Shown piece by piece: positions 1 to 7,471 of a stretch of DNA of 8,963 nucleotides. This stretch comes from Lysobacterales bacterium (GTDB lineage Bacteria > Pseudomonadota > Gammaproteobacteria > Xanthomonadales > Xanthomonadaceae). The translations under genes were made by a program, and so were the position numbers. Below the pieces are notes generated by a model. It searched no databases. It was not told the DNA's origin and saw only the letters and a list, made by a program, of their open reading frames with translations. The number at the start of each line of letters is the position of its first letter. Positions within the stretch are counted from its first letter, which is position 1. The stretch lies in NCBI GenBank assembly GCA_015655035.1, contig JAATFS010000294.1:1-8963 (forward strand), read 5' to 3'.

Positions 1-1141
1 TGCCCGCCACGACCGCAACGCCGGCGTGCTCGAGCAGGTACATCACCACGTCCTCGTCGTTGCCCAGCACCGCGCCCTCCGGAGTGCGCAGCCCGATCAG
101 CCCGGCGCAGTTCACGAAGACATAGAACGCCCCTTCGGGCAACCGGCACGACAGCCCGGGAATCGCCGAGATCCAACCCACTACCTGGTCGCGGCGCTCA
201 CGGTAGACCGCGCGGGATTCGGCAACGAACGACTGGTCGCCCTGCAAGGCGGCCAGCGCCGCTGCCTGGCTGATCGAGCAGGCGTTGCTCGTGGACTGCG
301 ATTGCAGCATCGCGATCGCATCGATGATCTGCGCCGGCCCGGCGGCATAACCGATCCGCCAGCCGGTCATCGCATAGGTCTTGGATACACCGTTGACGAT
401 CAACGTGCGCTCGCGCAACTGCGGCTCGATCACCAGCGGATGCGGCACGACCGTATCGGAGAAACGAATGTGCTCGTAGATCTCGTCGGTCATCAGCCAT
501 ACGTGCGGATGCTGCAACAGCACGTCGGCGATGGCGCGCCACTCCTGTTCGGAATAACTGGCGCCGCTGGGATTGCTCGGCGAATTGATCACCAGCCAGC
601 GCGTACGCGGCGTGATCGCCTTGGCCAGGGCCGCAGCGGAGAGCTTGAAGCCGTCTTCCTCGCTGCAGACCAGGGTGACCGGGAGGCCGTCGCAGGCCAG
701 CACCATGTCCGGGTACGACACCCAGTACGGCGCGGGGATCAACACTTCGTCGCCTTCGCCCAGGGTCGCCAGGAACGCATTGAAGATCGCGCTCTTGGCG
801 CCGGTGGTGACCACGATCCTGCCGGGATCGATGTCCAGCCCGTTCTCTCGCTTGAACTTGTCGGAGATCGCCTGGCGCAGCGCCGGCGTCCCGGTATTCT
901 GGGTATAGCGCGTCTGGCCGTCGGCGATGGCGGCCTTGGCGGCGGCGCCGATATGCGCCGGGGTTTCGAAATCCGGTTCACCCACGACCAGGCTGACGAT
1001 CGAACGTCCCTGCCGGCGCAGCGCATTGGCGCGGTCGGCAGCGGTGCTGCTGGGAGAGGGCTTGATGCGCCGCACACGGGCGGCGAGAAAGGATTGGGAC
1101 ACGGGATATTTCGCGCTGGACGGCCCACGCTGGGCCGACAT
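1..1141 (-). CDS. Class I/II PLP-dependent aminotransferase, aspartate aminotransferase type (C-terminus off window)
   Basis: A cytoplasmic transaminase that probably moves the amino group between aspartate and 2-oxoglutarate (fold type I, bacterial subgroup Ib); exact substrate is not proven by sequence. 380 codons are visible without a stop, against a usual length near 400, so only the end is missing. Seen: VVGEPDFETP near residues 52-61, TRYTQNTGTPALR near 78-89, the cofactor-stacking APYWVSYPDMV near 137-147, NSPSNPSG near 186-193, TDEIYEH near 218-224, and VSKTYAMTGWRIGYA, in which Lys254 is the expected Schiff-base lysine. The first ATG of the family-like N-terminus (MSAQRGPSSAKYPVS) is at 1141. 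It has no good Shine-Dalgarno. An in-frame ATG at 1195 would add 18 residues but would fall inside a regulatory-looking dyad, so 1141 is preferred. The gene is divergent from the TBDR at 1464 and shows no functional link to it. Confidence 0.93.
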   Translation of the reverse strand, partial: MSAQRGPSSAKYPVSQSFLAARVRRIKPSPSSTAADRANALRRQGRSIVSLVVGEPDFETPAHIGAAAKAAIADGQTRYTQNTGTPALRQAISDKFKRENGLDIDPGRIVVTTGAKSAIFNAFLATLGEGDEVLIPAPYWVSYPDMVLACDGLPVTLVCSEEDGFKLSAAALAKAITPRTRWLVINSPSNPSGASYSEQEWRAIADVLLQHPHVWLMTDEIYEHIRFSDTVVPHPLVIEPQLRERTLIVNGVSKTYAMTGWRIGYAAGPAQIIDAIAMLQSQSTSNACSISQAAALAALQGDQSFVAESRAVYRERRDQVVGWISAIPGLSCRLPEGAFYVFVNCAGLIGLRTPEGAVLGNDEDVVMYLLEHAGVAVVAG

Positions 1142-1190
1142 CACGGTAGGCCGGCGCGAGCCCCCGGCGCCAAGACAAGTTTCCTCTACT

Positions 1191-1245
1191 GACATAAACA
1201 CGGCTTATGACCTGATCCCGCGCTGTCATAAGACGAGCTTATCCC
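1191..1245. promoter_or_regulatory. Two tandem ATAA-N7-TTAT dyads, operator-like
   Basis: Two 21-bp dyads of the same design lie in the divergent intergenic region. Site 1 (1191-1211) has CATAA at 1193-1197 and TTATG at 1205-1209, separated by 7 bases, with perfect symmetry over those five pairs. Site 2 (1225-1245) has CATAA at 1227-1231 and TTATC at 1239-1243, again with 7 bases between. Their centres (1201 and 1235) are 34 bp apart and together they span 55 bp. The facing inner arms also form an 8-bp inverted repeat, CTTATGAC (1204-1211) and GTCATAAG (1225-1232). The ATA..-N7-..TAT architecture and 50-60 bp span match what is known of LysR-type regulator tetramers, with one symmetric recognition site and one weaker activation site. 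The identity of the regulator is inference and no regulator gene is in the window. Confidence 0.5.
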
Positions 1246-1291
1246 GGTCTAAACATTCCGTCTTGGAAAGCGCCGAAGCGATCCGTTAAAG
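1226..1291 (+). promoter_or_regulatory. Candidate promoter(s) for the plus-strand TonB-dependent receptor
   Basis: Two weak options are visible. Option A has a -10-like TCTAAA at 1248-1253 with only a poor -35 at 1226-1231 (TCATAA, 16-bp spacing). This would suit an activator-dependent promoter with the dyad centres near -60 and -26. Option B has TTGGAA at 1263-1268 and TTAAAG at 1286-1291 with 17-bp spacing. Neither is close to consensus, and GC-rich Xanthomonadaceae promoters are hard to read by eye. Both are guesses. Confidence 0.2.
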
Positions 1292-1463
1292 ATGAAACGG
1301 TCGGCTCGCCAAGGACCGGCTCGCCTTGCATCAGGACGGCCGCAGTCCGGGGTCATCCACATCACCGCTGTGGCGCTACGTCGGGAGAGGACGTTGCGTC
1401 CGAATCCTCGAGCACGTCTTTCTGCACGGTTCGAGTCCGTCCATCCCACCCCACGGGAACGCC
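1254..1463 (+). other. Long untranslated leader of the plus-strand receptor, with small hairpins and a direct repeat
   Basis: About 200 bases separate the candidate promoter from the chosen start codon. Visible structure: a 9-bp direct repeat CGGCTCGCC at 1302-1310 and 1317-1325 (15-bp period); a GGACG-TTG-CGTCC hairpin at 1389-1401, which competes with an alternative GAGGA (1387-1391)/TCCTC (1405-1409) pairing; and a small ACGG-TTCGAGT-CCGT hairpin at 1426-1440, just upstream of the start. No known riboswitch core, Fur box or convincing small gene was recognised. The receptor's frame stays open back to an ATG at 1326, but the 46 extra residues look unlike a leader peptide and sit before a normal signal peptide. 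Confidence 0.3.
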
Positions 1464-3920
1464 ATGAAGCACTTCGCCAAGAAGCACCTGTGTACGTCCA
1501 GAGCCGCCCTACTTCCACTTGCGATCGCCACGGTATTCGCAAGTCAATCTACGGCAGCACAGACAGCGGACGCCAGCACCGCAGCGGTCCAGCAACTGGA
1601 CAACGTCATCGTCACCGGCACGCGCTCCAGCGGCCGCACGGTGTCCGAGTCGCTATCCCCGATCGACGTTCTCAGCGCCGAGGACATCACCGCGACTGGT
1701 GCCAGCAATCTGGCGGTCGCGCTCAACAAGCTGCTTCCATCGCTGCACTTCCCCAGCTCGGCGGTCAATGGTCCGCTGAGCACGGTGCAGCCGATCATCC
1801 TGCGCGGCCTGTCGCCGAACTACGTGCTGATCCTGGTCGATGGCAAGCGCTATCACACCTCCGCACAGGTCAACTACAGCACCACCAACAGCCGTGGCGC
1901 GCAGGCGGTGGATATCGCCTCGATCCCGATCTCGGCGGTGCACCACCTGGAAGTGCTTCGCGATGGCGCCGCCGCGCAATACGGCTCGGACGCAATCGCC
2001 GGCGTAGTCAACATCGTGCTCAAGCATGGCGCCGACGAAGGCAGCAACAGCGTCACCGTAGGCGGTGGTCGCAACACCAATTCCGGTGGCGATCAGAACA
2101 GCGTATCGGGCTCGATCGGCTTCGATCTGGGCAAGGAGCAGAAAGGCTGGGTCCGCGCGTCGTGGAACTACCTCAATGCGCAGCCGACCAACGTGGCCGA
2201 GATCGGCACCCAGACCAATCCAGCCGTGGTCGCCGCCAATGGCGGCTTCGCGCAACAGGTGTACGGAAATTCCGGGCAGAAGACCGGCCAGCTGCTGCTC
2301 AATTTCGAATACCAGCCGGGTGAGGACGCCACCGTCTACGGCTATCTGGATGCCAGCCGCCGCAAGCTGACCAACTACGGCTATTACCGTACCGCAGGTG
2401 CCAGCAACAACGTCGCCGAGGTCTATCCTGACGGCTACCTGCCGTTGATGCCGACGCAGTCCAACGATTTCTCCGGCGTGCTCGGGGTCAAGGGCAGTAC
2501 CGAATCGGGCTGGTACTGGGATTTCTCCGGCGTCCACGGCGTCAACAACATTTCCAACCAGGTGGACAATTCCATCAACGTTGCGCTGTACCGCAATACC
2601 GGCAGCTCGCCCAGCTACCTGTACGTCGGCAGTTGGCGCAATGCGCAGACCGCCTTCAATCTCGACGTGAGCAAGGACTTCACCACCGGGTTCCTGCCCA
2701 ATCCGCTGACCGTGTCGTTCGGCGCCACCTGGCTCCACGATCGCTACCAGATCCTGGCCGGCGAACCGGATTCGTACTACGTCGATCCCAATGGACGCTA
2801 TCCCGGCGGCGCACAGACCTTCTTTGGGCTGACCCCCGAATCGGCCGGCGCGTTCAGCCGCAGCACCGCTGCCGCCTACGTCGATCTGGAAACGGATCTG
2901 ACCGAGGCGTTGTCGATCGGCGTGGCCGGGCGCTACGAGCACTACAGCGATGCCGGCTCCACCCGTTCTGGCAAGCTGTCTATGCGCTACCGCTTCAACG
3001 AAAACTTCAGCCTGCGCGGCACGGTCTCCAACGGCTTCCGCGCACCGTCGCTGGGCCAGCAGTACTACCAGACCATTTCGACCATCATCAACAGCAACGT
3101 CCTGACCCAGACCGGCACCTACCGCACCACCAGCGCGGTGGCACAGGCACTGGGTGCCAAGCCGCTGGAACCGGAGAAGTCGACCAACTACAGCGTGGGC
3201 GCGGTGTGGAACCCCACCACCAACCTGAGCGTCACGCTCGACGCCTACCAGATCCGCATCAGCAACCAGATCCTGTTGTCGGACAGCTTCAGCCTGGCGC
3301 AGAACCCGGCCCTGGCAGCACATGTCGCCACCGTCAGCGATGCCCAGATCGGCGCGGCCCAGTATTTCGCCAATGCCGCCACCAGCCGTGCGCGCGGCGT
3401 GGATCTGGTTTCGATCTACAACTGGCAACTGGGCAATGCCGGCCACCTGCGCCTGTCGGCCAGCGCCAACTACAACAAGACCGAGTTGCTGCAGGTAGCA
3501 CAGACCCCCGCCGTGTTGCAGCAGTACGCGCCGTCGGTCGAACTCTACGGCCGCGCCAGCCAGGGGCTGCTGGTGCAGTCCACGCCACGTACGAAGTACA
3601 TCTTCGACGCCACCTGGAGCATCGACGACTGGAACGTCTACGCCGGCCTGACCCGCTATGGCGCAGTCACCCGGGTCGGCAATACGCCTGCGGGCGACCA
3701 GCGGTTCTCTGCACGCTGGCTGCTCGACACCTCGGTCAGCTATCGCTACGACGACTGGACCATCACCGTGGGCGCCAACAACCTGACCAACCAGTTCCCG
3801 ACCCGGGTCTCGGCCAACAACAGCTTCGATTACTACTACGACGAACTGCCGTATTCACCACTGTCGCCCTTCGGCTTCAACGGCCGCTACCTGTTCGCCA
3901 ACGTCACCTACACCTGGTAA
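1464..3920 (+). CDS. TonB-dependent outer-membrane receptor, substrate unknown (818 aa)
   Basis: An outer-membrane beta-barrel transporter that takes up a ligand using TonB-ExbB-ExbD energy. The start at 1464 gives a classical signal peptide: basic MKHFAKKH, hydrophobic core near residues 13-26, and a likely cut after STAAQ-type residues near 32. A TonB-box-like DNVIVTGTR lies near 46-54. The plug spans about 60-190 and carries PIILRGLSPNYVLILVDGKRYH near 110-131 (split motif), then LEVLRDGAAAQYGSDAIAG and VVNIVLK up to 187. The barrel fills the rest and ends in the aromatic residue expected for outer-membrane insertion (YTW). Length is normal for a TBDR, with no N-terminal signalling domain, so no sigma/anti-sigma coupling is expected. 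A weak GGGAA precedes the ATG. It stands alone on its strand. No Fur box is visible upstream, so iron is not favoured over a carbohydrate or another ligand. Confidence 0.95.
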   Translation: MKHFAKKHLCTSRAALLPLAIATVFASQSTAAQTADASTAAVQQLDNVIVTGTRSSGRTVSESLSPIDVLSAEDITATGASNLAVALNKLLPSLHFPSSAVNGPLSTVQPIILRGLSPNYVLILVDGKRYHTSAQVNYSTTNSRGAQAVDIASIPISAVHHLEVLRDGAAAQYGSDAIAGVVNIVLKHGADEGSNSVTVGGGRNTNSGGDQNSVSGSIGFDLGKEQKGWVRASWNYLNAQPTNVAEIGTQTNPAVVAANGGFAQQVYGNSGQKTGQLLLNFEYQPGEDATVYGYLDASRRKLTNYGYYRTAGASNNVAEVYPDGYLPLMPTQSNDFSGVLGVKGSTESGWYWDFSGVHGVNNISNQVDNSINVALYRNTGSSPSYLYVGSWRNAQTAFNLDVSKDFTTGFLPNPLTVSFGATWLHDRYQILAGEPDSYYVDPNGRYPGGAQTFFGLTPESAGAFSRSTAAAYVDLETDLTEALSIGVAGRYEHYSDAGSTRSGKLSMRYRFNENFSLRGTVSNGFRAPSLGQQYYQTISTIINSNVLTQTGTYRTTSAVAQALGAKPLEPEKSTNYSVGAVWNPTTNLSVTLDAYQIRISNQILLSDSFSLAQNPALAAHVATVSDAQIGAAQYFANAATSRARGVDLVSIYNWQLGNAGHLRLSASANYNKTELLQVAQTPAVLQQYAPSVELYGRASQGLLVQSTPRTKYIFDATWSIDDWNVYAGLTRYGAVTRVGNTPAGDQRFSARWLLDTSVSYRYDDWTITVGANNLTNQFPTRVSANNSFDYYYDELPYSPLSPFGFNGRYLFANVTYTW

Positions 3921-3958
3921 CCCCGCAACCGCTTCAACACGTAGCGCGCACCCGATAT

Positions 3959-3989
3959 CCCCGCACCTGGCGATCGGCCAGGTGCGGGG
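3959..3989. terminator. Perfect 13-bp stem-loop between convergent genes
   Basis: A perfect 13-bp GC-rich inverted repeat (arms 3959-3971 and 3977-3989, 5-base loop 3972-3976) lies 38 bases after the plus-strand receptor stop and 33 bases beyond the minus-strand PepSY gene stop. Its position between converging genes fits a bidirectional terminator or an mRNA 3'-end stabiliser. Neither side has a T-tract, so it is not a textbook intrinsic terminator. Nothing else is seen in the 102-base gap. Confidence 0.65.
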
Positions 3990-4022
3990 CATCGCCTCTC
4001 GCCCATGTCCGCGACCATCGCC

Positions 4023-5438
4023 TCAGCGCTGCGCCGGCCGTGCCAGCCAATAGCGATCCAGCGCCCACATCAGCAGCAGCGATATGCCGACCAGTGGAAA
4101 CACCACGCCGCCGATCGCCAGCAGCGACACCACCCCGCGCAGCGTGCGTGGATCGACCGGATCGGGTGGAACCCCGAGCCCACCGCGTGGACGGCGCTTC
4201 CACCACATCACCACCGCGCTCACGCACAACAGGACGATTGCCGCGCAGGCCAGCAACAGCAGCCACTGGTTGAGCGCGCCATATTGCTGCCCCAGGTGTA
4301 CGTTGATCCCCCATTCCAACGCTTTGGCCAGCGGCCCGTAGTCGGCGTAACGCATGTCCAGCAACACCTGGCCGCTGTACTCGTCCAGGTGGATCACGCG
4401 TTGCTGCCCCAGGTCGGCGGGAAACACCGATGCGGTATAGACACCCTGCACGCCGCTGGGCAACGACACGCTGTAGCCCGCTTCGATGCCGCGCGCATCG
4501 AAACGCGCCAGCGCCGCATCCAGGCCGATCGCGCCCGGGTTCGCGGCATAGTCCTCCACTGCGGCCGCCGCGCCGTGGCCGGCGTGGGCGGCCTCCACTG
4601 CGTGCTTGTGTTGCGGCGGCGGCGCAGTGGAACGCGGTAGCTGCGCCTGCCGTAGCGACCAGGCCGGCAGCGTGCTCGCGGCCAAGGTCTGCGTCGACAT
4701 CGGCACCTGCACCCGTAACCCGGCCGGATAACCAAAATCATGGCCGTTGACCCAGCGATTGACCTGCGCGCCCCATAGCCAGGACCACGGCATCCCGGTC
4801 AACGCCAGGAACAGCAACACCGCACCCACGCCTGCACCGGTCACCGCATGCAGGTCACGCCAGAACAGCCGCTGCCGTGGCCGTCCACGCACACTCAGCA
4901 CGCCCCCCCGGCGGCCGCGCGGCCACCACAGGTACACGCCGGTCAGCACCAGCAGGATCGCCCACCCCGCTGCGACTTCGATCAACGCATTGGCGAAGGG
5001 ACCCAACAACTCCAGGCTGTGTAGCCGGCGAATCGTCCAGGCCAGCGTGCCGTGCTCGGGTAACTGGCCGAGCACCCGGCCGCGATACGGATCGACGTAC
5101 ACCACCTGCCGGTCGCCGTGGCGCGTGACGACGCCGATTTCGACACTGCCATCGATTCCGGCCGGCGTGGCATAGCGAAACACCTGCCCCGGTTGCGTAC
5201 GCAATGCGGCCTCCACCAACGGCTGTGCCGGCAAGCGTGCCTGCGCCGGCTGCACCACCTTCAGCGCGTGGTGGAAGCCGCGATCGATCTGCTGCTGGTA
5301 GACGAACGCCGCACCGGTCAGCGCCAGCCATGCCAGGAAGGGCAGCACCAGCAAGCCCGCATAGAAATGCCAGCGCCACACCGCGCGGTAGAAGCCCCAA
5401 CGCGGGGTCTTGGCGCTGTGCTCGAGCAAGGCGCCCAT
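4023..5438 (-). CDS. PepSY-TM family inner-membrane protein, putative periplasmic metal/siderophore reductase (471 aa)
   Basis: A multi-pass inner-membrane protein of the PepSY-associated TM family, which includes the FoxB/PiuB-type proteins linked to siderophore iron reduction. About five hydrophobic segments are visible (near residues 25-47, 150-172, 198-220, 390-413 and 434-460). A PepSY-like stretch lies near 70-125 (VEAALRTQPGQ, then VVYVDPYRGRVLG), and a second, VIHLDEYSGQVL, near 348-359. Histidines at membrane edges (H24, H140, H197, H381) are candidate haem ligands by analogy with FoxB. The large periplasmic loop between segments 3 and 4 has a histidine-rich patch (H277, H279, H285, H288). 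The chosen ATG at 5438 overlaps the upstream TBDR stop as TGATG, with GGGA six bases upstream, implying translational coupling. A GTG at 5456 would add six residues. Last gene of the cluster. Reductase activity and substrate are inferred. Confidence 0.88.
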   Translation of the reverse strand: MGALLEHSAKTPRWGFYRAVWRWHFYAGLLVLPFLAWLALTGAAFVYQQQIDRGFHHALKVVQPAQARLPAQPLVEAALRTQPGQVFRYATPAGIDGSVEIGVVTRHGDRQVVYVDPYRGRVLGQLPEHGTLAWTIRRLHSLELLGPFANALIEVAAGWAILLVLTGVYLWWPRGRRGGVLSVRGRPRQRLFWRDLHAVTGAGVGAVLLFLALTGMPWSWLWGAQVNRWVNGHDFGYPAGLRVQVPMSTQTLAASTLPAWSLRQAQLPRSTAPPPQHKHAVEAAHAGHGAAAAVEDYAANPGAIGLDAALARFDARGIEAGYSVSLPSGVQGVYTASVFPADLGQQRVIHLDEYSGQVLLDMRYADYGPLAKALEWGINVHLGQQYGALNQWLLLLACAAIVLLCVSAVVMWWKRRPRGGLGVPPDPVDPRTLRGVVSLLAIGGVVFPLVGISLLLMWALDRYWLARPAQR

Positions 5439-7471
5439 CAGAAGTCCCACGTCCACGAGGCGTACAGCGCACGGCCGTCACCCGGCGAATAGCCCGACGA
5501 TCCGCTGTCGTACCAGGCGTACACATACTGGCGATCGGCGAGGTTCTTCAACTGCAATGCAAACTCGCCGGCGCCGCCCAGCATCCAGCTGGCACCGAGA
5601 TTCAGCAGCACGTAACCGCCATCGCGACCAAGCGCATTGCTGCGTTCCAGATAGTAGTCGCCCTGTGCATTGCCCCAGGCACTGAGCTTCAAGCGAGGCG
5701 TGGGCTGGTATTCCATACCGGCATTGGCCAGCCAGTGCGGCACGTTCTCGATTTCCTTGCCACGAATCTGCGGCGCGTCGGGATCGGGCGTGACGATGCT
5801 CGCCTTCTGCTGCGAGTACGCCATCCATGCGCGCCAGCGCGCGCCAGGTTGCAGATTGACCTGCACATCCCAGCCTCGCCGCAGGGTCTTGCCGACATTG
5901 CCAACCTCGCTGCTGTCGATCACCCCGTTCACGCCCAGGATCGTCGCCACCTCGTCGGAAGCCCGCTGTTGCCAATAGGCCACGCGGCCATCCAGCCACG
6001 GACGCGGCGTGAACTTGAGCCCGGCTTCCCAGCCTTGGTTGATCGAGGGCCGCAAGTTGCCGCGCTGGAGGCGATAAGCCCCATCACCGCTGCCTATCTG
6101 GAAAGTACGTCCCCAGTTGGCGTAGGCGCTGGCCTGCGCGGACAGCGCGTAGGCCAGGCTGAACTTCGGTTGCTTGATCAGGCCATAGTCGTGGGCGGGG
6201 TAGCGCGCGCCGCTCATCCGGTCGCGAAAGGATCCATCGATGCGATCCACCCGATAGCCCGGCACCAGGGTCAGCCGTTCGTTGACGCGCAGTACCGCCT
6301 GCAAATAGACGCCTCGCGTATCCAGATCGAAATCCCAGTCGCGGATCTGGCTGCTGCGCACGCGCTGCACGCTGCGGTACCGCTGCGCTTGGTTGTCCTG
6401 CCATTGCGCGTCGACACCGGCCTCCAGCGCGAACGCTGTCAGCGCGCTCACGGATGGCCGCCAGGTAGCGCGCGCGATCACGCCGCGCTGGGTTTCGTCG
6501 TTGTCGCGCTCCTGTTGCGCACCCGCTTCGGAAAAGCGCACCCAGCGCTGGTTGCGATAGCGGTTGAGATACGCCTTGGCATTCCAGCTCCAGTCCTGGC
6601 CGATGCTGCCGTCCAGATGCAGCGCGGCCTGACCGGTCTCGCGCTCGCTGCGGTCGGCCTGTGCGTAGTCGGGGGAACTGCGCGGCGCACGTGCAGCCTC
6701 GGCATGGCTCAGATAGCCCGATTCCAGCGCGCGGTTGCGGTAATAGCGCGTGGTCAGGCCGGCATGCCAGCGTCCGTCCGGATCGGAATAGAACCACTTG
6801 CCGGCGAAGCTGCGCCTGATCGCATCGGCGTGATCGCGATAGCCATCCGAGTCGCGCCAGGCGACCACGTAGTTCTGGCTCCATGCGCCGCGTTCGACGC
6901 CCTTGCTGGCCTGTAGTTCGCGCGTTCCGAAACTGCCGAGCGTCATGCTGAGGCGACCGTCGTTGCCGCCGATCCGGGTCAGCACATCGACGTCGCCGGC
7001 GATGGCATTGAGCCCGTAACGCGCGTCATTGGTACCGCGCACGATCTGGATCGCGGCGATGTCCTGCGGAAACACTGCATCCAGGTATGGCATGCCGCCG
7101 GCATTGTCATTGCTGGGCACGCCATCGATCAGCAGCTTGACCGCGTTGATTCGGCCTTCGCCGTTGAAGCCACGGAACGAGAAGCGGCCGGCGTCGGTCC
7201 CCATCTTGAACTGGGTCACCTGCACGCCGGGCGCCCGCATCAACAACTCCCAGCTGTAATCCACGTGCTGGTCCTGCAGCAGATCGGCGCCGATCACATC
7301 GACCGAGGAAAACACCCGGCTCACCGGCAGCGCGCCTTTGCTGTGCTCCTGGGCCTGGACCTTGCCCAGGGTCAGTACCGAATCGTCACCGTCGGTGGCG
7401 CGCGCAGCCAGCGCCAGGGCAAACATCAGTGCGCCGGCCAGCGGCGCAACATGGAAACGCAATATCTTCAT
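5438..7471 (-). CDS. TonB-dependent outer-membrane receptor, probable metal-complex uptake (677 aa)
   Basis: Second complete TBDR. A signal peptide spans residues 1 to about 25 (MKILRF, hydrophobic core, ALAARA before TDGDD). A TonB-box-like SVLTLGKVQA lies near 31-40. The plug is about 50-165, with LLMRAPGVQV (77-86), FSFRGFNGEGRINAVKLLIDGVPSN near 97-121 (split motif) and IQIVRGTNDARYGLNAIAGDV near 141-161 (split motif). The barrel follows, ending YASWTWDF with the C-terminal aromatic signal. At 677 residues it is a compact, siderophore-receptor-sized TBDR without a signalling extension. Its start has a good Shine-Dalgarno (GGAG, seven bases before ATG). It lies 41 bases after the copper-type receptor and overlaps the PepSY gene, so it is likely the middle gene of one transcript. 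The neighbours suggest a metal or metallophore ligand; the sequence alone does not name it. Confidence 0.94.
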   Translation of the reverse strand: MKILRFHVAPLAGALMFALALAARATDGDDSVLTLGKVQAQEHSKGALPVSRVFSSVDVIGADLLQDQHVDYSWELLMRAPGVQVTQFKMGTDAGRFSFRGFNGEGRINAVKLLIDGVPSNDNAGGMPYLDAVFPQDIAAIQIVRGTNDARYGLNAIAGDVDVLTRIGGNDGRLSMTLGSFGTRELQASKGVERGAWSQNYVVAWRDSDGYRDHADAIRRSFAGKWFYSDPDGRWHAGLTTRYYRNRALESGYLSHAEAARAPRSSPDYAQADRSERETGQAALHLDGSIGQDWSWNAKAYLNRYRNQRWVRFSEAGAQQERDNDETQRGVIARATWRPSVSALTAFALEAGVDAQWQDNQAQRYRSVQRVRSSQIRDWDFDLDTRGVYLQAVLRVNERLTLVPGYRVDRIDGSFRDRMSGARYPAHDYGLIKQPKFSLAYALSAQASAYANWGRTFQIGSGDGAYRLQRGNLRPSINQGWEAGLKFTPRPWLDGRVAYWQQRASDEVATILGVNGVIDSSEVGNVGKTLRRGWDVQVNLQPGARWRAWMAYSQQKASIVTPDPDAPQIRGKEIENVPHWLANAGMEYQPTPRLKLSAWGNAQGDYYLERSNALGRDGGYVLLNLGASWMLGGAGEFALQLKNLADRQYVYAWYDSGSSGYSPGDGRALYASWTWDF

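Noticed and set aside
26..1192. 388-codon plus-strand frame opposite the aminotransferase
   Set aside because: The opposite strand encodes an aminotransferase with intact catalytic motifs; this frame has none.
1426..1440. tRNA T-arm-like hairpin (ACGG-TTCGAGT-CCGT)
   Set aside because: There is no matching acceptor stem, D-arm or anticodon arm in the preceding 60 bases, so it is neither a tRNA nor a convincing attachment-site remnant.
1246..1463. Fur box or PIP box (TTCG-N16-TTCG) upstream of the TBDR
   Set aside because: No AT-rich Fur-like repeat is present, and the two TTCG tetramers (1430-1433, 1473-1476) are 39 bases apart, with the second inside the gene.
1326..1463. Longer TBDR start at ATG 1326 (46 extra residues)
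   Set aside because: The extra residues are not signal-like and would bury the evident signal peptide that begins at 1464.
1653..3446. 597-codon minus-strand open frame opposite the plus-strand TBDR
   Set aside because: It lies wholly antisense to a clear receptor gene, its translation is low-complexity (rich in G, A, V, R, D) with no recognisable domain, and such frames are common opposite GC-rich genes.
2633..4273. 546-codon plus-strand frame running through the TBDR end and the terminator hairpin
   Set aside because: The translation is Q/R/P-rich frame-shadow sequence, and it runs through the receptor stop and into the antisense of the PepSY gene.
5204..6916. 570-codon plus-strand open frame opposite the PepSY and second TBDR genes
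   Set aside because: It is antisense to two well-supported genes, crosses their boundary, and has no signal peptide, motif or Shine-Dalgarno worth noting.
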